Positions 32,498-40,352 of a stretch of 64,000 nt of DNA are shown here, one piece after another. The notes under the pieces were generated by a model that ran no database searches, was not told where the DNA came from, and worked only from the letters and a program-made list of their open reading frames with translations. How positions within the stretch are numbered: the stretch's first letter is position 1; each line of letters opens with the position of its first letter. Both the position numbers and the translations under genes were made by a program. The DNA is from Gaiellasilicea sp963806955. GTDB lineage: Bacteria; Actinomycetota; Thermoleophilia; Gaiellales; Gaiellaceae. The DNA lies in assembly GCA_963806955.1 (NCBI GenBank), contig CAWDZG010000002.1, positions 1,240,001-1,304,000 of the forward strand, read 5' to 3'.

Positions 32498-33806
32498 GCG
32501 CCGCCCGCCCCGGCCCGGTCGTCGACGTCCTCTTCTTCGCGACGGTGTTCACGGTCAGCTTCGCCAAGCTGCAGTGGGAGGTGGCGGGCACGCTGAGCCT
32601 CTCCGACGTGCTCACCGGCGTCTTCCTCGTCGCCTGGCTCGGCACGCGCGTCGGCACGGGCGACCGCCGGATCACGTGGGGCGCCGCCGCGGCCGCGCTC
32701 TTCTTCCTCGCGTTCCTGCTCGTCTACCTGATCGGCTTCTTCAACCTCGAGACCGAGCCGGCGCTGGCGCAGTGGGCGAAGGGGATGGTCAAGTTCCTGC
32801 TCCACTTCCTCTTCCTCGTCGTCGGCGTCGCGTACATCGCCAGGCGCCACGAGCGCTTCTTCTGGACGACCCTCGGCGTCTTCCTGGCCGGTTTCGTCGC
32901 GAACGCGCTCTACGGGATCGTGCAGCTCGGCACCGCGGAGGTGCTCGGGATCAACCTCGACCAGTCGGTGCTGTCGCCGATCACGGGCGGCGCCAGCCAG
33001 ATCAACATCTACGGCGCGATCGAGGGTGCGAGCGTCTTCCGGCCGAACGCGCTCACCGGCGATCCGAACCACCTCGGGATCGAGCTCGTGATTCCGCTGC
33101 TCGTGCTGACGCCGCTCTACCTCCGGCTCGGCCGCGGCCACCGGCTGCGGCTGCCGCTCGCCGTCACGCTCGCGTTCCTGCTCCTCGTCGAGCTGGCGAC
33201 CCTGTCGCGCTCCGGGCTGCTCGGCCTGGGGGTCGGCTTCCTCGTGCTGGCGCTGCCCTACCGGCACAAGCTGGCCTCGAAGGAGCTGCTGCTGCCGCTC
33301 GGCGCCGTCGCGGGCGTGCTCACCGTGGTGCTCGCCGCCCGGTGGGACTTCTTCCTCCAGGTGCTGCGCACGCGTGTGGACACCTCCGCGCGGGGAACTC
33401 GACGCACTTCGACGTGTACGGCTTCATCCCGGATGTGCTGTCGTCGAACCCGTTCTTCGGGCTCGGCCTGAACAACTTCTCCGTCTACTACGAGTTCGTC
33501 ACCGGCAGGACGAACTTCGGCCCGCACTCGTTCTACGTGGCGACGATGGTGGAGACGGGGCTCGTTGGGACGGCGCTCTTCGTCGTCTTCCTCGTCTACG
33601 TCTTCCGCCGCCTCGGCCGGCTGCGCGCGATCGGGCGGGCGCTCGACTCGCCGCGGATCCGGCCGCTCGCGTGGGGGATGACCGCGGCGCTCGCGGGGAC
33701 GATCGCCTCGAACGCCTTCTACCTGACGATGTCCTTCTACTACTTCTTCGCGTTCGCGATGCTCGCGCTCGCGGCGCCGATCGTGTTCGCGCGCCGGTTG
33801 GCATGA
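32494..33806 (+). CDS. O-antigen polymerase (Wzy-like; one frameshift)
   Basis: A protein of about 437 residues with ten or more helices. The Wzy_C-type blocks are FLAGFVANALYGIVQLG, FRPNALTGDPNHLGIELVIP, LLLVELATLSRSGLLGLGVG and FFGLGLNNFSVYYEFVTGRT with GPHSFYVATMVETGLVGTAL, the F-G-x-G-x-x-N-F ... H-S/N-x-x-x-x-x-x-x-E-x-G motif shared by O-antigen ligases and polymerases. At about 33395 one base is missing or extra in a G-run (before NSTHFDVYGF). The protein joins lipid-linked repeat units on the outer face. It overlaps GT4 genes on both sides by 4 bp. Confidence 0.8.
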
Positions 33807-34810
33807 AGGTCGCCGTCCTGACGACCTCGTACCCGCGTGACGAGCGGGACGTCGCCGGCCTGTTCGTGCGGGACGCGGTCGAGGCCGTGCGGGCGGAGGG
33901 GGTGGACGTCGTGGTCGTCTCGCCGGCGTCCTTCCGCCACTTCGGGATCGCCTACGGGCACGGGATCGTCGGCAACCTGCGCCGGCGGCCGTGGCTGGTG
34001 CTCCTGCTGCCGGCCTTCCTCGCCTCGTTCGCGCTCGCCGCGCGCCGGGCGGCGCGGGACGCCGACCTCGTCCACGCGCACTGGCTCCCGTCCGGGCTGG
34101 CGGCGCTCGCGACGGGGAAGCCGTTCGTCGTCCAGCTCTGGGGCACGGACGCCGAGCTGGCGCGACGGGCGCCGTGGGCGTTCCGCTGGCTCGTGCGCCG
34201 GGCGCGGCTGGCGATCGTGGCGTCGGAGTACCTGGCCGGGGCGGCGCGCGAGCTGGGGGCGCGCGAGGTGCGGGTCGTGCCGAGCCCGGTCGAGATCCCG
34301 GAGTCGGTCGGCGAGCCGGACGAGCCGCCGCACGTCCTCTTCGTCGGCCGCCTCTCGCCGGAGAAGGGGATCCACGAGTTCCTCGAGGCGACCGAGGGCC
34401 TGCCGCGCGTGATCGTCGGCGCCGGCCCGGTCGAGGTCCCGGAGGCGGTCGGCTTCGTCCCGCGCTCGGAGCTCGGCGCGTACTACGAGCGGGCGGCGGT
34501 CGTGTGCGTCCCTTCGCGCCGGGAGGGCTACGGCGTGGTCGCCCGGGAGGCGATGGCGTACGGGCGGCCGGTGGTGGCGACGCGGGTCGGCGGGCTGGTG
34601 GACGCAGTCGAGGATGGGGTGACCGGTTTGCTCGTGGGGCCGCACGACATCGGAGCGTTGCGCGATGCCGTCGAGCGCGCCCTTCGCAACGAGACTCTGC
34701 GGACCGCGATGGGCCGGGCGGCTGGAATGCAGGTGGCAAGCGCGTCGCCAGCTGGCAGCGGCGCGGCGCTCTCGCGCAGCTATACCGATGCGATCGGCGA
34801 ACCTCCGTGA
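33803..34810 (+). CDS. GT4 glycosyltransferase
   Basis: A 335-residue GT-B protein: VAVLTTSYPRDERDVAGLFV, DLVHAHWLPSGLAALATGKP, FVVQLWGTDAELARRAPWAF, SEYLAGAARELGAREVRVVP, VLFVGRLSPEKGIHEFLEAT and CVPSRREGYGVVAREAMAYG followed by RPVVATRVGGLVDAVEDGVT. The RLSPEKGI and REGYGVVAREAMAYG motifs (E-x7-E) bind the nucleotide-sugar donor in retaining enzymes such as PimB and WcaL. There is no indel. ATG 33803 overlaps the polymerase stop by ATGA; the gene ends 23 bp before the next start. Confidence 0.85.
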   Translation: MKVAVLTTSYPRDERDVAGLFVRDAVEAVRAEGVDVVVVSPASFRHFGIAYGHGIVGNLRRRPWLVLLLPAFLASFALAARRAARDADLVHAHWLPSGLAALATGKPFVVQLWGTDAELARRAPWAFRWLVRRARLAIVASEYLAGAARELGAREVRVVPSPVEIPESVGEPDEPPHVLFVGRLSPEKGIHEFLEATEGLPRVIVGAGPVEVPEAVGFVPRSELGAYYERAAVVCVPSRREGYGVVAREAMAYGRPVVATRVGGLVDAVEDGVTGLLVGPHDIGALRDAVERALRNETLRTAMGRAAGMQVASASPAGSGAALSRSYTDAIGEPP

Positions 34811-34820
34811 GGGGGTCGTC

Positions 34821-34826
34821 TAAGCT
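34821..34826 (+). promoter_or_regulatory. -10 box TAAGCT of the methyltransferase gene
   Basis: TAAGCT lies 7 nt before GTG 34834. This spacing, seen throughout the window, is the reason for choosing 34834 over GTG 34807 as the start. Confidence 0.45.
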
Positions 34827-34833
34827 GCCGCGC

Positions 34834-35547
34834 GTGCCAGGCGACCGATCCTACTCCCAGGTTCACCGACACTTCATCTCGGACGACCTTCCCCCGCTCC
34901 TCGAGCAGGAGGTTAGAGGCGGCGAGATCGCGGACATCGGCTGTGGGGACGGTCGGATCCTCTTCGCGCTCGAGCAGCGAGGACTGCTCGAGCGTGGGTA
35001 TGCCATCGACAACTCGTACGACCGCGCGACACGAGCGGCAGCTTTGTCCCAGCGAATCGAGCCGAGAGTAGCGGACGCAGTGGCCACCGGACTTCCGGAC
35101 GCCTCTGTCGACGGCGTCATCGCGTCTCAACTGATCGAGCACCTGCCTGACGACTACCCGCTCGCAGCCGAGATCGCGCGCATCCTTCGCCCCGGCGGCT
35201 GGTACTACGTCGGGAGTGTGGCCCGCTCGAAGCGAGCGTTGTGGATCTACCGGAAGGACGGCCGTTGGGTCCTCGATCCGACCCACTTGCGCGAGTACGC
35301 GAGCCTGGCCGAGATGGAGCGAGCGCTCGAGAACCCCATGCTTCGCGTGTCGGCACGCCGCCAGGCACCCATGCGTTTTCCGCTTGTCGAGCTCGGCGCC
35401 CGTGCGCTCGCGGTCGCACACGTCATCTCGTACGACGCCCTGCCGTCGCTCTATCTCGGTCGGCCGCGGTTGAGGCGTGCCCGTTCGCTCACGCTACGCG
35501 CGCCTGGCTATTCGCTGATTGAGATCGTCGGCACCAAGCTCGCATGA
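34834..35547 (+). CDS. SAM-dependent methyltransferase (class I)
   Basis: 237 residues from GTG 34834 (GTG 34807, overlapping the upstream stop as GTGA, would add 9). EIADIGCGDGRILFALEQRG is SAM motif I, YAIDNSYDRATRAAAL motif II, DASVDGVIASQLIEHLPDDY motif IV and RPGGWYYVGSVARSKRALWI the strand after the loop. It is a Methyltransf_11-type enzyme that may methylate a sugar or a lipid-linked glycan. It has clearly less GC-biased third positions than its neighbours (for example codons with A or T in DRSYSQVHRHFIS), so it may be a more recent arrival. The C-terminus overlaps the GT2 gene by ATGA. Confidence 0.8.
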   Translation: MPGDRSYSQVHRHFISDDLPPLLEQEVRGGEIADIGCGDGRILFALEQRGLLERGYAIDNSYDRATRAAALSQRIEPRVADAVATGLPDASVDGVIASQLIEHLPDDYPLAAEIARILRPGGWYYVGSVARSKRALWIYRKDGRWVLDPTHLREYASLAEMERALENPMLRVSARRQAPMRFPLVELGARALAVAHVISYDALPSLYLGRPRLRRARSLTLRAPGYSLIEIVGTKLA

Positions 35548-37226
35548 GCCGACCGAACAGCCTCGATCACACGCCGTCCAGCGCCGGCGCCGATGATTCC
35601 GCCGCCGATGCCGCGATCGTCCTCAGCGTCGTCGTCCCCGTCTACAACCAGGCGGACTCGATTGCGGAGAACGTCCGCGTGATCCGGGACAGCGTCGCCG
35701 CCGGCCTGGGCGGGGCGACGGAGCTGATCGTCGTCTCGGACGGCTCGATCGACGACACGCAGGAGCAGGCGCTGGCCGCGAGCGACGAGCGGACACGTGT
35801 CCTCCACTACGACCGCAACATGGGCAAGGGCTATGCCGTCAAGATCGGCGCGCTCGAAGCCCGGGGTCGCTGGATCGCCTACGTCGACGCCGACCTCGAC
35901 CTCGATCCGGCGTTGCTGCCGGCCTATGTCGCGCGTGCCGAGGAGGCAGGGCTCGACTTCGCGATCGGCTCGAAGCGGCATCCTGGTGCGCAGGTGATCT
36001 ACCCGCGGTCGCGGCGGGCGGCGAGCTGGCTCTTCCAGCAGTTCGTCCGGCTGTGCTTCCGCCTCGACGTACGCGACACGCAGGTCGGGATCAAGGTGTT
36101 CCGGCGTGAGGTCGCGGACGAGGTGCTGCCGCTGCTGCTCGTGAAGCGGTTCGCGTTCGACATCGAGTTGCTGGCGGTCTCCCGCGCGCTCGGCTTCGGC
36201 AAGATCGAGGAGCAGCCGGTCCGGCTCGACTACCGCTTCACCGGCTCGGGCGTCCGTTCGCTCGCCGTCGCGCAGGCGCTGCTCGACACACTCGCGGTGG
36301 TCTACCGGCTGCGGATTCTGCGGACGTACCAGCGCAAGAGCGCGCTCGTCGGCCGCTACGGCTGGACGCGCCCGCGCGGGTACGAGCCGGTCGTCTCGAT
36401 CCGGCTCGCGCCGCCCGGCTCGGCGGACGAGCTGCACTACCCGCGCCTCGAGCCGCTGGAGGTCGAGGCGGGCGCCGCTGAGCCGACGCCGCAGCAGTTG
36501 GCACGGCAGGCGGGCGGCGAGGCGGTCGCAGTCTTCCGGCCCGGGGTGGCGCCGACCGCGAACTGGCTCGCGGCGACGGTGCCGTTCCTGCGGCGGCCCG
36601 AGATCGGCGCCGTCGTGACGCCGTCCGTGGCGCCGTCCGGGGGCGGCGTGCTCCAGCGGGCCGCGGCGGCCGTGCGAGAGTCGAGGCTCGGCGGCGGCTC
36701 CCAGTACTTCCGCTTCATGCCCGGCAACCTCCGGGTCGTCGACGATTTCCCGGCCGACGGCCTCGTCGCCCGTCGCGAAGTCCTGCTCGACCTCGATCCC
36801 GCAACGCCGCTCGATCGCGTCGTCGGGGAGCTGACCGCGCGCGGCTTCGACGTGCTCTACACGCCCGAGTCGGTGGTCGCCGCGCCCGCACCCCCGCTCG
36901 TCGGCCCGCATCTCCGGGCGGTCGCAGCGTACGGCGCCTCTACCGCGCGGGCACTGCGTCGCCGCCGGCTGCGGGCGGTGCGCCCGGGCACGGCCGCGCT
37001 CGGGCTCGGCTTTCCCTGGCTCATGCTCGGCTGGCTGCCCGGGCTCGCTGTGCCGGTCGTGCTCGCGGCCTGGCTGGTCTCGGTCGCTGCCTACGTGCTC
37101 CTGCTGCTCGGGGGCGGGATCGTCGCCGCGCTCCGGTTCCGCTCGGCCGCCGTCGGCCTAGTCGCCGTGCCGGCGCTCGTCGCGACGCACGTCGCCTATC
37201 TGGCCGGCCTGCTCCGCTGGCGCTAG
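35544..37226 (+). CDS. GT2 glycosyltransferase with a second degenerate GT-like half and C-terminal helices
   Basis: A 560-residue protein. Residues about 25-250 form a DPM1-type GT2 domain: LSVVVPVYNQADSIAENVRV, LIVVSDGSIDDTQEQALAAS, NMGKGYAVKIGALEARGRWI, AYVDADLDLDPALLPAYVAR (DxD = DAD) and RDTQVGIKVFRREVADEVLP. Residues about 320-460 look like a second GT2 core lacking its nucleotide-binding start and DxD: AVAVFRPGVAPTANWLAATV, PFLRRPEIGAVVTPSVAPSG and FPADGLVARREVLLDLDPAT. Then two or three hydrophobic helices follow (FPWLMLGWLPGLAVPVVLAA and others). The first half is probably the active enzyme. The fusion is unusual; a regulatory or acceptor-binding role for the second half is inference. 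The stop shares CTAG with the convergent dehydrogenase gene. Confidence 0.75.
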   Translation: MSRPNSLDHTPSSAGADDSAADAAIVLSVVVPVYNQADSIAENVRVIRDSVAAGLGGATELIVVSDGSIDDTQEQALAASDERTRVLHYDRNMGKGYAVKIGALEARGRWIAYVDADLDLDPALLPAYVARAEEAGLDFAIGSKRHPGAQVIYPRSRRAASWLFQQFVRLCFRLDVRDTQVGIKVFRREVADEVLPLLLVKRFAFDIELLAVSRALGFGKIEEQPVRLDYRFTGSGVRSLAVAQALLDTLAVVYRLRILRTYQRKSALVGRYGWTRPRGYEPVVSIRLAPPGSADELHYPRLEPLEVEAGAAEPTPQQLARQAGGEAVAVFRPGVAPTANWLAATVPFLRRPEIGAVVTPSVAPSGGGVLQRAAAAVRESRLGGGSQYFRFMPGNLRVVDDFPADGLVARREVLLDLDPATPLDRVVGELTARGFDVLYTPESVVAAPAPPLVGPHLRAVAAYGASTARALRRRRLRAVRPGTAALGLGFPWLMLGWLPGLAVPVVLAAWLVSVAAYVLLLLGGGIVAALRFRSAAVGLVAVPALVATHVAYLAGLLRWR

Positions 37227-38230
37227 CGCGCGTCGAGCTGGAGGGTCGCGCCCGTCATGCCTGCGTCGGCCACGGCGAGCGCGAGCCGGAGAGCGCGGAG
37301 GCCCGCGCGGCCGTCGACGTACTCGACGTCGCCGCCGTGGATCGCGGCGAGCACGGCGTCGAGCTGCGCGCGCAGCGGCTCGACGCGCGGGATCGCAAAC
37401 CGCACCACGTTGCCCTCGGTGACGCCGTCGAAGATGTCGAGCGCAGACCACGACTCGCTCTCGTGCGCATTCTCGTACAGGGTCAGGTGCTGGTTGAGGT
37501 AGTCCACGACGAACGTGCCGCGCTCGCCGGTGACGGTCAGCTGGCGCACCTTCGTCGGGGTCAGCCAGTTCACCTCGAGCAGCCCGATCACACCCCCGGC
37601 GAAGCGGAGGATCGCGACGAGGAGATCCTCGTGCGTGCGGTGCGCCTTGCGGTCGGCCTCCGCCGAAAGGCGGATCGGCGTGCCGGCCAGCTCGCACATC
37701 AGGTCGAGGTCGTGGGTGGCGAGGTCGAACGCGACCCCGGTGTCGCCGACCCGCACCGGGAACGGGCTCAGCCGGCGCGCGTGCACCTGGAAGACGCGCC
37801 CGAGGTCGCCCGTGCGCAGCTTGTCGCGCAGGGCGCGGACAGCCGGGTTGAAGCGCTCGACGTGGCCGACGGCCAGGATCAGGCCGCGCTCGGCGGCGAG
37901 GTCGATCAGGCGCTCCGCGTCCTCGACCGTGGCCGCGATCGGCTTCTCGACGAGCACGTTGACGTCCGCCTCGAGCAGCCGGACGACTGTCTCGGCGTGG
38001 GCATGGGTGGGTATCGCGACGATCGCGAGGTCGGGGACTTCCTGCTCGAGCAGCTCGTCGACGGTCGCGAGCAGGGGTGCGTGCCGGAGGGCGGCCACCG
38101 GGGCCGCCGACTCGTGCGGGTCGACGATCGCGACGAGCTCGGTCGCGTCTGACTCGGCCACGACACGGGCATGGTGTCTGCCCATCTGGCCCGCGCCGAC
38201 GAGCGCGACTCTCAGTTTCTCGTCCTTCAT
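37223..38230 (-). CDS. Gfo/Idh/MocA-family NAD(P)-dependent sugar dehydrogenase
   Basis: A 335-residue protein from ATG 38230. The Rossmann motif is VALVGAGQMGRHHARVVAES; IVAIPTHAHAETVVRLLEAD and VNVLVEKPIAATVEDAERLI contain the EKP signature; VGHVERFNPAVRALRDKL and DTGVAFDLATHDLDLMCELA carry the catalytic His/Asp of the WlbA/WbpB group. Such enzymes oxidise the 3-OH of UDP-GlcNAc or UDP-GlcNAc uronate before amination. It overlaps the WecB-type epimerase gene by ATGA (38227-38230), so the two act on related UDP-amino sugars. No indel. Confidence 0.85.
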   Translation of the reverse strand: MKDEKLRVALVGAGQMGRHHARVVAESDATELVAIVDPHESAAPVAALRHAPLLATVDELLEQEVPDLAIVAIPTHAHAETVVRLLEADVNVLVEKPIAATVEDAERLIDLAAERGLILAVGHVERFNPAVRALRDKLRTGDLGRVFQVHARRLSPFPVRVGDTGVAFDLATHDLDLMCELAGTPIRLSAEADRKAHRTHEDLLVAILRFAGGVIGLLEVNWLTPTKVRQLTVTGERGTFVVDYLNQHLTLYENAHESESWSALDIFDGVTEGNVVRFAIPRVEPLRAQLDAVLAAIHGGDVEYVDGRAGLRALRLALAVADAGMTGATLQLDAR

Positions 38231-39330
38231 GAGGTGCGAAGGTACCCGCGCTCGCGGAGGTCGGCGACGATCACGTCCGAGGGCGAAAGCTCCGAGCGCG
38301 GCGAGGTGCGCCGGTGGCGCTCGGGGCTCTCGAGAAAGCGTTCCAGCTCGGCGATCGAGAGGCCCGACACAACGACGTTCTCGCCGACGCCCTCGGGCTG
38401 CTCGACCTTCTTGCGGTGCACGAGGCACGGCACGTCGAGCTCGAACGACTCGACCTGGCTGCCGCCGCTGTCGGTGACGACGAACGCGCTCTGCCGGAGC
38501 AGCTCGACGAAGCCGAAGAAGCTGAGGCGCGCCACCCTCCTGAAGTGCGCGCCGTCGAAGCTCCCGCCGAGGCCGAACCGCTCGATCGCGGCGATCGTTA
38601 CCGGATGGTCGACGAACAGGAGCGGCGTACGGCGCGCGTGGCGGCTCAGCGCCTCGAGCGTGTCGCGAAGCAGCTCGCGCTCCTTCAGCAGCTCGTAGCG
38701 GTGCAGGCTGACGACGCCGTAGCGCTCGCCCTCGACGCCGGCCGGGATCGGCGAGTCTCGGGGCGCCAGATGGACGCTGTCGCGGATCGTGTTCGTGCCC
38801 GTGTCGACAACGACACCTCGCTTGAGGTTCGCCGCCGCCGCCGGGCCGGGCGCGTAGTGCATTTGGGCGATCCGGGAGACGAGCCTCCGGTTCAGCTCCT
38901 CCGGAAAGGGGTGGAAGACGTCCCACGTGCGCACTCCCGCCTCGATGTGCGCCACCGGAACGCGCATCGCCCGGCCCATCAGCGTCCCGAGCACGGTCGT
39001 CATCGTGTCGCCGTGGACGAGGACGAGCGGCCGGCCGCCGCCGTTCTGCGTCAGCCGCCGGAGGCTCGAGCGCTCGCGGGCGAACGTCCTCGTGACGTTA
39101 GCGAGCCAGCCGGGGATGTCGGAGTTCGAGTGCAGGTCGCGCTCGCCGGAGCCCCGGCCGAGCCACACGTCGGGCTGCGGCAGGCCGAGCTGGTCGAGGA
39201 GCGCGGGGATCTGCTGCACCTGCTGCCCCGTGGTCGCGCTCACGTAGCTGCCGCCGGCGTCGCGAATCCGTGTGAGGACGGGTGCGAGCTTGATCAGCTC
39301 ACCCGTCGTGCCGTAGATCGCGCAGATCAC
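38227..39330 (-). CDS. UDP-N-acetylglucosamine 2-epimerase family (WecB-like)
   Basis: A 367-residue GT-B-fold protein from GTG 39330. ICAIYGTTGELIKLAPVLTR, SATTGQQVQQIPALLDQLGL, RPLVLVHGDTMTTVLGTLMG (HGDT), RVPVAHIEAGVRTWDVFHPF (HIEAGLR-like), PEELNRRLVSRIAQMHYAPG and FVVTDSGGSQVESFELDVPC (TDSGG-Q-E) are the family motifs. It interconverts UDP-GlcNAc and UDP-ManNAc, or a related pair, in the cytoplasm. The N-terminus reads IYGTTGE in place of the usual GTRPE/ARPN, which may change substrate preference. It overlaps both neighbouring genes by 4 bp. It is distinct from the second WecB at 45193-46287. Confidence 0.8.
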   Translation of the reverse strand: MICAIYGTTGELIKLAPVLTRIRDAGGSYVSATTGQQVQQIPALLDQLGLPQPDVWLGRGSGERDLHSNSDIPGWLANVTRTFARERSSLRRLTQNGGGRPLVLVHGDTMTTVLGTLMGRAMRVPVAHIEAGVRTWDVFHPFPEELNRRLVSRIAQMHYAPGPAAAANLKRGVVVDTGTNTIRDSVHLAPRDSPIPAGVEGERYGVVSLHRYELLKERELLRDTLEALSRHARRTPLLFVDHPVTIAAIERFGLGGSFDGAHFRRVARLSFFGFVELLRQSAFVVTDSGGSQVESFELDVPCLVHRKKVEQPEGVGENVVVSGLSIAELERFLESPERHRRTSPRSELSPSDVIVADLRERGYLRTS

Positions 39331-40331
39331 CGGTGGCGCGCAGCCGGTCGCGCACCGACGATTGCGAGGCCCTTCCACATCCCGGTGCCGTGCGCGACCG
39401 CGTAGACCGGTGCGAGCACGGCGAACGAGACGATCGCCTCCCGCGTCGTGGTCGTGCGGGCCGCAGCGGTGCCGCCGCCGTGACCGCCGCGCGGTGCAGC
39501 AGCGGCGCCAGCGCGGGCCTGCGCGCGACGGTGACGGCGGCCGCCACGCTGAGCGGGTAGAAGGCGGCGACCAGCGGGAAAGAACCGCGACTCCCGGCGG
39601 CCGTGCCCGTCGAGGAACACGACGCCGCGTACGACGGCGTGGCGCACGAACGCGACGCCAGCTCGTCCGGGGGGTGTAGATGCACGCGAAGCTCGGCGAG
39701 ATGTTGATCGGCCGACGCTCCGCAACGCTGCGGAGCAGCGCGGTGTCGTCGTTCGCGTTCCGCGGGTCGGCATAGCGCGGCGGAAGGCTCGGCACGCCTC
39801 GCGCAGCAGCTCGCGCGGGGCGAAGAAGCACGTCGTCCCCTTCGGGAAGCGGTCGAAGTCTGTCGGTAACGAGGTCGTGCGCGGCTCGCGCAGGTAGTCG
39901 GGGAACGCGAGCGAACTGACGACACCCCAGAAGTGCCCGAGCGGGTTGCCGTCGGTGTTCGTGAGCGTGTGCGCGTTCCAGACGTCGGCGCCGCGCTCCT
40001 CGAGCTCGTCGCCGACGAAGCGCAACCCGTGCTCGTTCACCGTGACGCCGGCGTCGAGGAAGAGCACGTACTCGCCGTCGGCGGCCTCGAGCCCCTGCCG
40101 CCGGGCGATGAATCGGCCACTGTTCTCCGGCAGCCGCTCGACGCGGACGGGGACGCCGTCCTCGGCGGCGAGCGCCGCCTCGGCCGTTCCGTCCGTCGAC
40201 CCGTCGTCGGCGACGACGATCTCGGCGTCCTCGAAGTGGACGCTGCGGCGAATCGCCGCGGTTGCGGACAGGATCGTCTCCGGTAGCGACCCTGCCTCGT
40301 TGTAGGCCGGGATGACGACGCTCAGTCGCAC
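39327..40331 (-). CDS. GT2 glycosyltransferase (several frameshifts)
   Basis: GTG 40331 starts RLSVVIPAYNEAGSLPETIL, then AEIVVADDGSTDGTAEAALA, LPENSGRFIARRQGLEAADG, EYVLFLDAGVTVNEHGLRFV (D-x-G in place of DxD) and GTTCFFAPRELLREACRAF. Later pieces are DDTALLRSVAERRPINISPS, HAVVRGVVFLDGHGRRESRF and AAFYPLSVAAAVTVARRPAL, ending in a hydrophobic YAVAHGTGMWKGLAI. One-base changes at about 39785, 39660, 39583 and 39455 return the frame to that of the start. The final codons overlap the WecB-type gene by GTGA. It transfers a sugar onto a lipid-linked or protein acceptor. The start is confirmed by TATGCT 6 nt upstream. Confidence 0.7.
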   Translation of the reverse strand: MRLSVVIPAYNEAGSLPETILSATAAIRRSVHFEDAEIVVADDGSTDGTAEAALAAEDGVPVRVERLPENSGRFIARRQGLEAADGEYVLFLDAGVTVNEHGLRFVGDELEERGADVWNAHTLTNTDGNPLGHFWGVVSSLAFPDYLREPRTTSLPTDFDRFPKGTTCFFAPRELLREACRAFRRAMPTRGTRTTTPRCSAALRSVGRSTSRRASRASTPPGRAGVAFVRHAVVRGVVFLDGHGRRESRFFPAGRRLLPAQRGGRRHRRAQARAGAAAAPRGGHGGGTAAARTTTTREAIVSFAVLAPVYAVAHGTGMWKGLAIVGARPAARHR

Positions 40332-40337
40332 GGGGCG

Positions 40338-40343
40338 AGCATA
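40338..40343 (-). promoter_or_regulatory. -10 box TATGCT of the GT2/WecB/dehydrogenase operon
   Basis: TATGCT on the minus strand, 6 nt before GTG 40331; leaderless start of a three-gene operon. Confidence 0.55.
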
Positions 40344-40352
40344 GTCGGCGGC

